Part shown: piece by piece, positions 52,582-64,000 of the stretch
Position numbering within the stretch: the first letter of the stretch is position 1
Layout of the letters: each line of letters begins with the position of its first letter
Source: Phytophthora colocasiae
Taxonomy: Eukaryota > Oomycota > Peronosporomycetes > Peronosporales > Peronosporaceae
Assembly (NCBI GenBank): GCA_018806915.1
Contig: JAGKQI010000046.1
Span: 558,001-622,000, forward strand
Direction of reading: 5' to 3'
DNA length: 64,000 nt
Program-made: the position numbers and the translations under genes
Notes under the pieces: generated by a model
The model's database searches: none
Seen by the model: only the letters and a program-made list of their open reading frames with translations
Told to the model about the DNA's origin: nothing

Positions 52582-53966
52582 TGTGGTGAAGCGGACGAGA
52601 ATTTTTCCCGGAGAGACAATATCAGCCACGAACCCGAATAGAGTCGGAACGAGCGACAGGGGGGACCTGTGATCCCCAGATCTGGGTCGAATCAGACGAA
52701 GGCACGATGGGTCCCGCCGGGGAACAGGCAACAGAGACACCGGCGGGGGAGCAAGTGGAGCGGTGTTCGTGGGTGATCCGAATCCTGCCGGAGAAAGAAT
52801 GGGGGAATCAAGGATGTTCTTGCGCGATCAACGATGACGGGGTCCCAAGTGAACACGATCGGCTTACCCCGGCGCCTCGAAGCCTCTAACAGCATGATCC
52901 TATATCCCCGGGCGGCAACGAAGCAGGATCACGCAGGATCACTGCGTGATCTTCTCCCGTTTAGGTACGAGATCAGGTCCGGATCAAGCTCAGCCCAGGC
53001 GCGACGCAGACTCTTCTGGTGGCCTGATCCGGATTCTTTGAAGGATTACCTAGCGGGATCAGGCCGCGATCAAGCCCCAATTAAGTGCGAGATCAAGCTT
53101 CGGTTAAGTGCGAGATCAAGCTTCGGTTAAGTGCGAGATCAAGCTTCGGTTAAGTACGAGATCAAGCTTCGGTTAAGTACGAGATCAAGCTTCGGTTAAG
53201 TACGAAATAAGCTTCGGTTAAGTACGGAATCGGCCCACGATCAGGGTTAAGGGAACCAAGCTAGGGATCAGCTATGTAGCCAGTGTCATGTGATCGTAGG
53301 ATAGTAAATCAGGATGGGATTAGTAGGCATAGGAATAACCATAAACAGAATCGAATTTGCCCTGAACCACTCAAGTGTCTTCGCTACGCCTGGAACCGGG
53401 AACTACATTGGCCCTACAAGCGTCAGGAAGGTAAGGGTACGTGACCTAGTATAGCGGTTAAGTCTGGATAATATATTGGCCAGCTTTGCCCTATCTAGCG
53501 AACTATCCTTTAAGTGCATACATCAGATCGGAAGGAATTGGTTGTTTAGCCTGACGATCCCGTCGAATCTCGCCCCCTCAAGACCCCCGCTATCGGAAGC
53601 GGAAAACAACGAAAGGAAGGGACTGAAACCCGAACATTGGACTATTGGAAGACCTGGATCAAGAACCAGGCACCCGGATCAAGGCTCGAGAACTCGCCTA
53701 CGACCGGGATCAAGTACCCCGAGGTGGAGTGAAGAACTTCCACGCCGCCTCAAACCCCTGCGTCACCCAAGACCTTCTTCTCGTCCCAAGACATCTTCAG
53801 AAGTTACCTGGAAGAGCGTAACCCGCCTACCGACGGGTACACAAGGTGAACACTACACGCAACAAGATCACGGATCATCGGGACCCCCTCCGTTAGTCGG
53901 TGTCTGGGCGCAAGTGGCGATCGCGATCGGCCTCAACCAGATTTTGGCCAGATCCGCTCCACCACA
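52582..53966 (+). repeat. Ty3/Gypsy LTR copy 3
   Basis: 1385 bp; preceded by TCTA of protease unit 2 and followed by gag unit 3. Small local differences from the other copies near 53710. Confidence 0.88.
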
Positions 53967-56299
53967 ATGGTGCGCGTGCCCGGATCTTCTGGTGACTTCG
54001 GATATCACCGTGAGTCCCAAGAAGATGTCAAGATTAAAGAAGAACAAGGGGAAGAAGTGCCTACGAATGTTGGATCGACGGAGGCATCGCTTAAAACGGA
54101 AAGATCCACAGATCAGCAGAGTTCTGGGAGGATCTCTACTGACAGGCACGAGGCAGACCTGGATCGCAATCCAGATCTCGAAGAAAAACCTCGAATTCCT
54201 CCCAAGGCCCCTTCGAGGGCCATTGGCCGGATCCCCGATGAGAATCGAGATCCGCACACGAGCGATAAAGAATCAGCAAAGCTGAAACCTAATCTGCTCA
54301 CCAAGTCCACTGTTGCCTCAAGATCGACCAAGAAAAGAAGATCAAGAGCACCCGGACGAAATTGAAAGCTCCAGACTCAGAGCCAGAAGATGTGATCAAC
54401 TCCAGGATCGACGATCACCAAGGACGCGATCGAGCAGGCCTACTACAGGAAGATGCTAAGTGAGACCTTGCTTAACGATCCCGTTCTTACTATCATACAA
54501 GTCCGCCAGATCGGTAACCTCACCGGCCCGGTGTCGAAGCCCCGGACTAGCTCGGACCGCCTGAACGCGGTGAAGATTCTACTTGATCTGCTCCAAGAGG
54601 CTGGTTTAGTGGCTGGAGAGTTCGACCCAAACTCTCTATTTGACTTGGAACTGCAAGCGATTCAGTCTGCAACCCATGCCCTATTCAACTCTCTCAAAGT
54701 CTTGGTCGGCGAACGCCCACTGACGCCCGATCTAGGTTATCAGACTGGATCGTCATGCTACGCGTCAGCGACCTCGGAACCAGACTCCGACAGCCCGAGA
54801 AGGCTACAACGCATGTCGCTGGGCCCCTCCGGTGCCAAGTTCCTGAAATCGCGTATGAAGAAACAAGATACACGATCGGTGACCACGAAACTGGAGGCTA
54901 AGACACCTGATCAGCAGGAAAATCGCCGGATCCGGACAGACCAGACCGCGCCGACGACTAATCCCACTGGATCGAGCAACAAGTTGGTCGACTACTTTCA
55001 AATGGCGATGGATCGTTTCTTAAAAGAACGGAATCTCGCGACACCCCGATCGCCGATCAAAGGGGAGCTGGATGTTGAAATGGAGTCCGTTACGGCCTCG
55101 GATCCGGATGCATGGGAATACGATCCGGACGATATGGGCATACCAAGTTCTGGTGGACAGATGTCGAGCCGAGCAGCGATCGCATCCGCGGCAATCGGTC
55201 AAGGAGGATCGTCGATGATCCAGCGGGTCCGGATCTCAGCGATCTCGGATCTGAAAGATTTTGCGGGTAAAGATCTGGACAAAGATCGCGCTCGGGCCTG
55301 GATAAGTAAAGTCAAGTCAGCATTTCAGCGCGACCAGGCTACGGAAGAAGAGAAATGCCTCACATTTGCAGATCTGATGGTGGGACCGGCAAAGAACTGG
55401 TACAGGCAGCTCAGTCGAACGACGAAAACCAAGTGGGCAGATCTGTTGGACAGTTTCCAGACCCAGTATTGTGGGTTGGGTATGTCGGTCGCGTGGCAAT
55501 ACTATCACGCTCGCAAGCGATCGGAAGAGACTCCCCTTGACTATCTCTACCGGCTCAACGTGGCGGCGTTACGTGCTAGACTGAAAATCAAGGATGGGAG
55601 CCCTAAGGCCCGCCGGGAACATGTAGATCACTATATCGAGACATTGGGAGATCCGGAGTTAGCTGATCGGCTGACCCTACTCCGGCTGAATGACGTCGAT
55701 GAACTTGAGGAAGTACTTCGTGCCCGGGAACGGGCGAAAAGCAGACAGCGTAAATCTGCGTTCGGATCGAAGTACAGACAAAAGGCACCGGCCAGTGCCC
55801 CGGCGGCACCCACCCGGGCGGTGGTACGGGCGATCCAAACCCAGGATCCGAGCTCGGAATCAGAGGAAATATCCGGATCGGACGGATCCGATTCTGAAGG
55901 CGATCTCGGAGGATATATCTTGCTGCGTCGGAAGACAAGCAGATCGGCACTGGGGGCGTTCCCCACCAGCAGGATCAGTCGCGATCGCAGGCGAACGCGC
56001 AAGATCGAGGCCGGATCGCGGATCGCAGGGGTACATCAGACCACGATCAAGGTCGCTGTTCACACTGTGGATCGCGGAAGCATACGGATCTGGACTGCTG
56101 GAGACGTCTAACCTGTGAAAAGTGCGGGAAGAGAGGTCACCCAACGGATCGCTGTCTGTATACCTGCCGTGGTTGTGGGGAGATCCATGAAGCTGGAGAA
56201 TGCCCCACGGAAGAATTCTACAACCAGATCCGCAAGTGGTACGACCCGACCCGACATGCCGGATTGTTCCCCGAGAAGGTGGAAAAGATGTTAAACTAG
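53967..56299 (+). pseudogene. Gypsy gag, unit 3 (several indels)
   Basis: Same gene as in units 1 and 2. Indels near 54228 (extra bases), 54335 (one A lost), 54402 (one base gained) and 55907 (one C lost) break it. The capsid-like part between 54453 and 55900 is open. Confidence 0.85.
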
Positions 56300-56302
56300 G
56301 AC

Positions 56303-56975
56303 GCTCGCCGGTTTGGAAACCGGTACGAGCCGAGCGTTCTGAGTACTGCATCTATGCATATGTGAACAAGAAATCGAGAGATCAAGATAGGGAGAATTCG
56401 GATCTGCGCGGTAATACATGTAAGTTGCATTCGTATACTGCTAAGATCGCGAGTCTTCCCCGGATCGATGAGTTCTCGCGATCTGGTGCGGAAGTGGCTT
56501 TGGATCTCAAGGAAGGAGAATCCAGGGGGTATTGGAAATACCACGCACCAGGAAAATGGTTCCGCCAAGCCAAGATCTCAGGCAAGATCAATCATGAAAG
56601 AGCGATCTTGCTCCTGGACACTTGCGCCGAGGTATCCATCTTGGATACCACCTTGCTCGTAAGGTTGGGTGCCACTTTGACACTAGTCAGAGACAGGAGT
56701 GTGTTGGGATCGGCGATAATGTGTACACCACCGAGGGAAGAACGAGGATCAAGATCACGCTTGCGGGATATTTGGTCTACTTTTTCGATATTTGGATCGG
56801 AGATCTATCCGGACAAGATGCGATCCTGGGTATGGATTTCATGATCCCGGCGGGGGTCCGGATGGATCTAGCGGAGGGATCGATGTGCTTACCTAATGAA
56901 GTGGGGATCCCACTTAGTGGTCGCAAGAGATTATACGGGGAGAAGGTAAGATCGGTAAAATTGGAGGAAGATCTA
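56303..56975 (+). pseudogene. Gypsy protease region, unit 3
   Basis: Same protease core; one T is lost near 56653 right after the catalytic motif. It ends at TCTA (56972-56975), where LTR 4 begins. Confidence 0.8.
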
Positions 56976-58363
56976 TGTGGTGAAGCGGACGAGAATTTTT
57001 CCCGGAGAGACAATATCAGCCACGAACCCGAATAGAGTCGGAACGAGCGACAGGGGGGACCTGTGATCCCCAGATCTGGGTCGAATCAGACGAAGGCACG
57101 ATGGGTCCCGCCGGGGAACAGGCAACAGAGACACCGGCGGGGGAGCAAGTGGAGCGGTGTTCGTGGGTGATCCGAATCCTGCCGGAGAAAGAATGGGGGA
57201 ATCAAGGATGTTCTTGCGCGATCAACGATGACGGGGTCCCAAGTGAACACGATCGGCTTACCCCGGCGCCTCGAAGCCTCTAACAGCATGATCCTATATC
57301 CCCGGGCGGCAACGAAGCAGGATCACGCAGGATCACTGCGTGATCTTCTCCCGTTTAGGTACGAGATCAGGTCCGGATCAAGCTCAGCCCAGGCGCGACG
57401 CAGACTCTTCTGGTGGCCTGATCCGGATTCTTTGAAGGATTACCTAGCGGGATCAGGCCGCGATCAAGCCCCAATTAAGTGCGAGATCAAGCTTCGGTTA
57501 AGTGCGAGATCAAGCTTCGGTTAAGTGCGAGATCAAGCTTCGGTTAAGTACGAGATCAAGCTTCGGTTAAGTACGAGATCAAGCTTCGGCTAAGTACGAG
57601 ATCAAGCTTCGGTTAAGTACGGAATCGGCCCACGATCAGGGTTAAGGGAACCAAGCTAGGGATCAGCTATGTAGCCAGTGTCATGTGATCGTAGGATAGT
57701 AAATCAGGATGGGATTAGTAGGCATAGGAATAACCATAAACAGAATCGAATTTGCCCTGAACCACTCAAGTGTCTTCGCTACGCCTGGAACCGGGAACTA
57801 CATTGGCCCTACAAGCGTCAGGAAGGTAAGGATACGTGACCTAGTATAGCGGTTAAGTCTGGATAATATATTGGCCAGCTTTGCCCTATCTAGCGAACTA
57901 TCCTTTAAGTGCATACATCAGATCGGAAGGAATTGGTTGTTTAGCCTGACGATCCCGTCGAATCTCGCCCCCTCAAGACCCCCGCTATCGGAAGCGGAAA
58001 ACAACGAAAGGAAGGGACTGAAACCCGAACATTGGACTATTGGAAGACCTGGATCAAGAACCAGGCACCCGGATCAAGGCTCGAGAACTCGCCTACGACC
58101 GGGATCACGTACTTAGAGGTGGAGTGAAGAACTTCCACGCCGCCTCAAACCCCTGCGTCACCCAAGACCTTCTTCTCGTCCCAAGACATCTTCAGAAGTT
58201 ACCTGGAAGAGCGTAACCCGCCTACCGACGGGTACACAAGGTGAACACTACACGCAACAAGATCACGGATCATCGGGGGACCCCCTCCGTTAGTCGGTGT
58301 CTGGGCGCAAGTGGCGATCGCGATCGGCCTCAACCAGATTTTGGCCAGATCCGCTCCACCACA
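56976..58363 (+). repeat. Ty3/Gypsy LTR copy 4, with TCTA on both sides
   Basis: 1388 bp, TGTGGTG...CACCACA. TCTA stands directly before (56972-56975) and after (58364-58367). The after-sequence CTACACATCCCAG continues the pol frame broken at the left side, so this LTR sits within pol like a solo LTR with a 4-bp duplication. Confidence 0.88.
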
Positions 58364-61300
58364 TCTACACATCCCAGTTGGGGGATCTGAAGAGACCGCA
58401 TCGAGAGTGAAATTATCGGCGACGGAGAAATTGTGGGTGACCAGAGGCGATCGATGGGTACCTACCGTGGTAAATGGACCCGGCCGAACTCGGTACTTAG
58501 TGATCACGAATTTGAGCGAGAAGATTTTACGATTGGATCACAGATTACATGTCGGAATGGTACTTGATCAGGAACAAGTACCTCGATTCCCCGGGTTTGT
58601 GTCGATCGGATCCCGACGTTACATGGAGTGGCAGAATCTAGCTCTAGAAGCGACTGTGGACGCAAGACCAGAACCTCAGGAATCCGTAGAGATCCCCTTA
58701 CCGTCGGTCGAGCGGCCGACCTACGTTACGCCGCGAACCATACTCCGCCGAGGTGGGACGACCAAGACCGATCCTGATCCTACGCCAATATCGACATTAG
58801 GACCTCGACTACCAACCGATGCGGCCGAAGTCAAGGTCGCATTCATCGATCCCCAACCGGATCCCATGGATACCTCACCGATTATGATCAGTTCCGGCAG
58901 GACCCCGAGTGGCGAAGCTGGGGGCGGTGAGACTGAGACGAATGAGAGCTTGCCAGATCAGGCCCCAGATCGGACAGATCGGACATGCGAAGGAGAGATC
59001 GAGGTAAAAACGGAAAAACCAGATTTTCAAATCGAGATCAAACATGAATCCGACGCCGATGCCGTCCCCATGGTTAAAGACACCCCGATCTTGACAGCCA
59101 AGGACGATAGGCTGCGTGATCAATCAACGGATGAACCGGATCCGACATCTCCTGAAGGGATCGAGAACGCCGATCAGACCCACCTACACGAAAGTGGCGA
59201 TTTTTCGGCCGAAGATCTAGGCGATAATCTCGCAGTAGTACCAGAGATCCAGATCTCCACCACTGAAGAAGTCAGGATTGAAGATCTGCAAGTAGGAAAT
59301 CCGGGATCGGCTACCCAGGAGGAGATCGAGAAACTTCGACAGATTATTTGGAAGAAGCGACATCTCCTGATCGGGAAAGGAAACGCACTGCCTCCAGCGG
59401 CCAAGGGTGTTATATGCGATATCGACGTAGGTGATGCAAAGCCGATTGCACAACGAGTCCGAAAGGTGGCGCCACAGTTCCGCGAGAAAGTATCGGATCT
59501 TATCAAAGGACTCCTAGCCGCCAAGATCATTCGGCCATCGACATCGCCATGGGCGTCTCCGATCGTGGTGATCATCAAGAAGAACGGCGTAGATATCCGA
59601 ATATGTATCGATTATCGGCTGGTGAACGGTCTCACGAGGCTGATGATCTACCCAATGCCTCTGATCAATGACCTGTTAGAAGATCTTGACAAGGTTCTGT
59701 GGTATTGTTCATTAGACATGGCAAGTGGATTCTGGGTCGTATCAATGACCGATCGAGCTCGCGCGATCTCAGCTTTCATCACCCCGTTCGGCCTCTTCGA
59801 GTGGAATCGCATGCCGTTCGGGCTGAAGAACGCCCCTCAGATCTATCAACGTCTTGTGGACAACGCCCTATATGGATTTTTGAAGATCTCCCAGTCAGGG
59901 AATACGGAAGACTCTGCAGATGTGTTTGAATCAGGAATCCCGGAGGATCCTGGTCGCCCGTCGGTTCTAGGACGGAGATCATACATCGACGATATCTTGA
60001 TCACGGCTGGAACATGGGATCAAATGTGCGATCGGGTGGAAGGCCTATTGGAGGCCTGTGATAAGTGGAATCTCTCGATCAGTGTGGCGAAGAGCTTCTG
60101 GGGCATGGATAAGGTGGAATATCTCGGACACAAAGTGTCGATCGACGGATTGGAGGCAAACCCGAAAGACCCTGAAGTCTCTGACGGATCTACCATTCCC
60201 TGGGTCACTCCGATCCATGCAATCGTTCCTGGGAAGTTTGAATTACTACAGTCGGTTCATCGAGGATTATGCGATCTATGCATCGGTCCTATATGAACTA
60301 CGTGAGGTGGAGTTCGCAGAACTGAAGAAGCGACCAGATCTTCGAAAGATCATGGATAGTACGGACCCGATCAATCGAGATCCCGTTGCGCTTAAGCCGA
60401 ATCAGGATGGATCACCCGACACCTCGACTCAAAAAGGGGATAGTACACCGGATCCTGAATTGGGGGCGACGCCTCCCCCCTGTTCAAGCAAGGTCGAAGC
60501 CAATCTGGCCCAAAGAGCTGGCGACGAAAGGTGGGGTAGGGCACACAGGGCGTTTACAGCCTTGAAAACCAAGATCGCGTCGACCCCGATCCTTCGTCAC
60601 TTCGACATGACGAAGTTACCCGTGGTGATCGTGTATGCCAGTGACTGGGCGATTTCCGCCGCACTAATGCAGGAACACGACCAGATCTACCACCCGGTCG
60701 CGTTTGCCAGCCGAACCTTGAAGGCGAACGAGCTAAACTATAATGTTGCCGAAAAGGAGGTGTTGGCCCTACTTCGGATCTTGGATCTACACTACACCCT
60801 GTTGGTGGGACGTCGGATCAAGGTCCTAACCAGACACTCCACGCTTGCCTGGCTGTTCAAGTCTGCCGGCCTCCAAGGACGTCTGGGACAATGGTCTGCT
60901 CTACTGTCCCCATGGACACTCGAGATCACGAAGTGTACGAAGGGAGAGGATGAGATACTGGGGGCGATTGCAGCTAATATAACGCCTAGATCGGAGATCG
61001 ACGAAGCCCTGATCGCGATCGCGCCACAGAAGGAACCAAGACGTAAGATCCAGATGCCGATTCCCACCGTAGATCCAGGTGAGGAGCTATGGGTAGTAAG
61101 TTTCGACGGTTCAGCACGCGTGAAACGAGGAGGAGGCGCTTTCAGCGCGATCGTGTGGAGTTTGCCGGAGTGGAAAGTGATCAAGGCTAGATCGGACTAT
61201 GCGGAGAGCCTTACTGTCAATGAAGCGGAATACCGTGGACTCTTGCTGGGTCTTAGCATGATCACACAGTTAGAGCGCCGCCGTTTGGTCGTTTGTGGCG

Positions 61301-63266
61301 ATTCGAACCTCGTGATCCGACAAGTCCGAGGCGAGATCGACTGTAAGGCGCCAGGATTGACGTTACTGAAACAGAAGGTGCTAGATCACTTGCGGAATTG
61401 GGGAGATCATGAGCTGGTCCATGTGAAGAGAGACTGGAATGGGAGCGCAGATAGCTTGGCGAGTGCCGCACTGCAACGAGGAAGCGGGATCGAGGTCTAC
61501 GACGAGGCAGATCGGTGCGATCTGATCACCCTAAATCGGCTTGATGAGGTGTTGGTCCCTCGAGTTGAAGATCGAACTGCGCAAGTGTCGGCAGTAGCCA
61601 CGCGTGCAGCCCGGGCGCGACCTGGTGCCGCTGTCCTGCGAGAGGAACTGATCCGGGAGATGCGAATTGATCGGATCAGGCGAGCCCAGGACGAGGAGGT
61701 CTGGATCACCGGACTAAAGAAGTACCTGGCTGGGCAGATCGCAGATCTTACTCGAGCCGAATCTGTATCCTACGCCAAGATCGCCTCCGAGTACGAGGTA
61801 GACGAACAAGATCTGCTGTTTTACTGCCCACCAGGGCCGAGATCAAGTGGTGATCGCGACCGCCTGATGAGGCTTGTAGTTCCAGAAACGCTACAGCAGG
61901 ATGTCCTCCACCACTACCATACGACTCTGGAAGGGGGACATCAGGGGATCGGACGTACTTATCAGCGGATCCGAGATCATTTCCATTGGAGGGGATTATA
62001 TCGGAGCGTGCAGCGATACGTAGGCGAGTGTGTAGACTGTGAGACTGGAAAGGGGAGACCCACGATCCGGGGCGAGTCACCTGGGAATCTGCAAGCGACA
62101 TACCCATTCCAGATCATAGCGATGGATCACATACCCTCTCTGCCCAGATCCAACAAAGGCAACACCGAACTACTGATCTGGGTAGATCTGTTCACGGGAT
62201 ATGTGATCGCGAAGGCTAGTTCCTCCCGATCGGCCCAGACCGTCGCGGAATCTTATGAAGAATGCGTGTTCCGCAGATTTGGTGCTAGCGGGATGATCAG
62301 GCACGATCGAGAACCGGGTTTCATGTCCGACTTCTTCAGATCGTTCAATAAGATCCTGGGGCAGCGACAACGGGCGACGATGACTTACCGACCACAGGCC
62401 AATGGGACTGCGGAACGGATGGTACAGACGGCGACTAGGGCGATCAAGATGTATGTTCAAGATCTCGATCAAAAGGATTGGGATGAATATGCAGAGAGAT
62501 TGACATTCGCTATTAACACGGCTCACGATCGGGTTCGGGGAGATACCCCTCACTATTTGGTACACGGATGGGACCCGAGATCGACGTTGGAAGCGACGAT
62601 CCCGATCGGGTCGACCAGGCACCATGACCGCGATCCAAGACGGTGGAGATATCGCGTTCAGAGATACTACCAGCAGTCGAGAGAACAGGTCAACGCTAGG
62701 CTGCGAGAGGCGATTGCGGACCGAGCTGATCGGCACAATGAGGACGTCGATCCGCATCAGATCGAAGCTGGATCACGAGTCGTGTGAAGGAAGGGTATGC
62801 GCGTAAACTCGCTCACCTCTGGCACGGCCCGTTCCGTGTTGCAGAGAAGCTCAATGAATTCACGATCAAGCTGGAGATCGCGGGATCTGATTACCATATC
62901 TTCCCGGTGGTCCATGTTTCTAAGCTAAAGCTGGTACGGAATTTCCCGGATCGACCGCGGATCGAGTTGACGGTGGATGAAGCAGATCGGCTCGATTTCG
63001 ATGAGATCCTCCTTCCGGAAGACAGTTGGGTCCCGGATCTGGATACCGATGAGTACGAAGTCGAACGGATCTCGGACATGCGAAGTGGGAAACGAACTCG
63101 CTACGGCCGGATCTATCGTGAATTTCTGGTGCACTGGGTCGGTTATGATGAGCCAACGTGGGTCGACGAAGCTGATCTTAACTGTGGGGCCATATTGAGC
63201 GCGTTCCTACGTGACCACGCTAATCGGAACCGGTTCGGCGTGATGCAGTCGCATGAAGAGGTGTAA
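58364..63266 (+). pseudogene. Gypsy pol: protease end, RT, two RNase H domains, integrase, chromodomain
   Basis: The frame from 58364 continues the protease/linker and reaches reverse transcriptase with RICIDYRLVNG, YCSLDMASGFW, MPFGLKNAPQIYQRL and RRSYIDDILIT (catalytic YIDD about 59982). A one-base change near 60170 moves it to the next frame: the first RNase H (VIVYASDWAISAALMQ, NYNVAEKEVLALL), a second, archaeal-like RNase H (VVSFDGSARVKRGGG, NEAEYRGLLLGL, VCGDSNLVI, GSADSLAS), then integrase with its HHCC finger and catalytic core (DHIPS, IRHDREPGFMS, NGTAERMVQ). A second shift near 62784 leads to the C-terminal part, LWHGPFRVAE, and a chromodomain (YREFLVHWVGYDEPTWV). Insertion near heterochromatin is the usual role of such a chromodomain. 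Two frame breaks make this copy defective as read. Confidence 0.88.
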
Positions 63267-63615
63267 GGAGAGTCAGGCGAGGTGACAGGGTTGCCTCGCC
63301 GTGATCGAGGAAGCTGATGTGGAGGAGAATCCAGATCAGAGCGAGAGTTTTATATTTGTGTATGTGCATGTGCGTAGGGAATTTGACGTTGGAAGATGGT
63401 GATCCGGGATGTCGAGATGGAGATGAAAGGGGATCACATTCTCAAAATGATGGAGTACGATGGAATGACTGTGGGAATGGAGAATACGAGAATCACGAGT
63501 GGAGATTATGGGAGTTACGAATGGAGATGGAAGAATGCAGAACTGCCCTGGATGGGGTTCCGAATCCGGGCTCGGAGGGAAGCCTCGAGCCTTGCTGCAG
63601 GTGATCGAAGTGGCA
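63267..63615 (+). other. region after pol; no LTR found
   Basis: After the chromodomain stop there is a purine-rich stretch (GTGTAAGGAGAG) that could be a polypurine tract, but no TGTGGTGAAG LTR follows within the window. Confidence 0.45.
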
Positions 63616-63619
63616 CGAT

Positions 63620-64000
63620 TTACGGAGAAGCGGGAGGAGGATTGAACTTGCCGATAAGGCGGGGGATCCTGGTAGCGGGATGGTTGACCGGGTCCTGCCG
63701 ATACTGGTTACGCCATGGATCCGCCTCGTCACACTCCTCCAGAGCCTCGATCAGGTTCGCCGGCTCTGGGACGTTCGCGTTGGGATCCGCCAGGTTGGCA
63801 CGCCGAGAGACCACGCCGGGATACCAACGAACCACGTCCACTCCCGGAATGGGGAGGTGAAGGAAGAACGGGTCCAACAGGATGTCGAGATCGAACCACT
63901 GGTCGCGCATTATGGCGGGGAAGGAGGCAAGGAACTGGCGCCAAGCAGACCCAGCCCGACTCCGCCTGGCCTTGCGAGCAACATAATACCGCTGCAGTTC
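63620..64000 (-). CDS. unknown protein, partial, antisense to the Gypsy element
   Basis: The minus strand stays open from the window edge to 63620 and looks coding: ELQRYYVARKARRSRAG, FLASFPAIMRDQWFDLDI, DVVRWYPGVVSRRANL, EECDEADPWRNQYRQDP. I do not recognise the family. It may be an antisense ORF in the 3' part of the same LTR element, or part of another element. The gene is cut by the window end. Confidence 0.45.
   Translation of the reverse strand, partial: ELQRYYVARKARRSRAGSAWRQFLASFPAIMRDQWFDLDILLDPFFLHLPIPGVDVVRWYPGVVSRRANLADPNANVPEPANLIEALEECDEADPWRNQYRQDPVNHPATRIPRLIGKFNPPPASP

Noticed and set aside
63314..63340. TGTGGAGGAGAATCCAG as the start of a 3' LTR
   Set aside because: Only the first five bases agree with the LTR start TGTGGTGAAGCGG; the following sequence does not match any LTR copy.
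1..64000. tRNA, rRNA or bacterial operon features
   Set aside because: I saw no cloverleaf-like or rRNA-like sequence; the introns, CRNs and transposon types are eukaryotic, so ribosome binding sites and operons do not apply.

Overview
The window looks like a repeat-rich, gene-poor stretch of an oomycete genome, most likely Phytophthora or a close relative. The reasons are three Crinkler (CRN) effector genes with LFLAK and HVLV-type header motifs, short-intron host genes, a family of half-size-to-full ABCC transporters, and a crowd of nested transposons (Ngaro-like, MULE, hAT, pogo, Crypton-like, PiggyBac, Ty3/Gypsy with chromodomain). I cannot name the species from the sequence alone.

Layout. 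1-5990: an ABCC (MRP-type) transporter gene on the minus strand, followed by a scrambled set of ABCC pseudogene pieces lying on both strands. 5995-13777: a tyrosine-recombinase retrotransposon of Ngaro-like structure with split direct repeats; its right B repeat is interrupted at 11765-13714 by a MULE-like element with a 9-bp target duplication that carries a PDZ-domain gene fragment. 13778-20870: a CRN cluster. It holds an orphan CRN-type nuclease ORF (-), a broken CRN with NTPase-like domain (+), a kinesin pseudogene (-), an intact-looking CRN (+), and a third CRN header (-) that is fused tail to tail with the second. A 349-bp inverted repeat surrounds the first CRN. 21225-29141: another ABCC fragment, a SAM methyltransferase of trans-aconitate methyltransferase type with one frame break, a three-exon MATE efflux gene, and a second ABCC transporter (-), convergent with MATE.

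29271-43805 is a transposon graveyard: a 592-bp pogo-like mini-element with TA duplications, a Crypton-like remnant, a Tigger/pogo-like remnant, a MULE transposase interrupted by a solo LTR (4-bp duplication CGCT), itself interrupted by an hAT element that contains a second hAT fragment, then a PiggyBac-like element whose transposase is split by a MULE-like insertion with a 10-bp duplication.

43806-64000 is a Ty3/Gypsy composite: LTR-gag-protease is repeated three times in tandem (about 4.39 kb each), then a fourth LTR is followed by the rest of pol (reverse transcriptase, two RNase H domains, integrase, chromodomain). The fourth LTR has a 4-bp duplication (TCTA) on both sides inside pol. This suggests a solo LTR landed within pol of a same-family element and LTR-LTR unequal exchange then multiplied the 5' part. 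An antisense coding stretch of unknown kind runs off the right end.

Functional host genes that look intact are the two ABCC transporters, the MATE transporter and one CRN. Export of toxic compounds (ABCC, MATE) and effector delivery (CRN) are plausible roles; the rest is mobile DNA and its debris. Many breaks are one-base indels in homopolymers, so some pseudogene calls could be assembly error.
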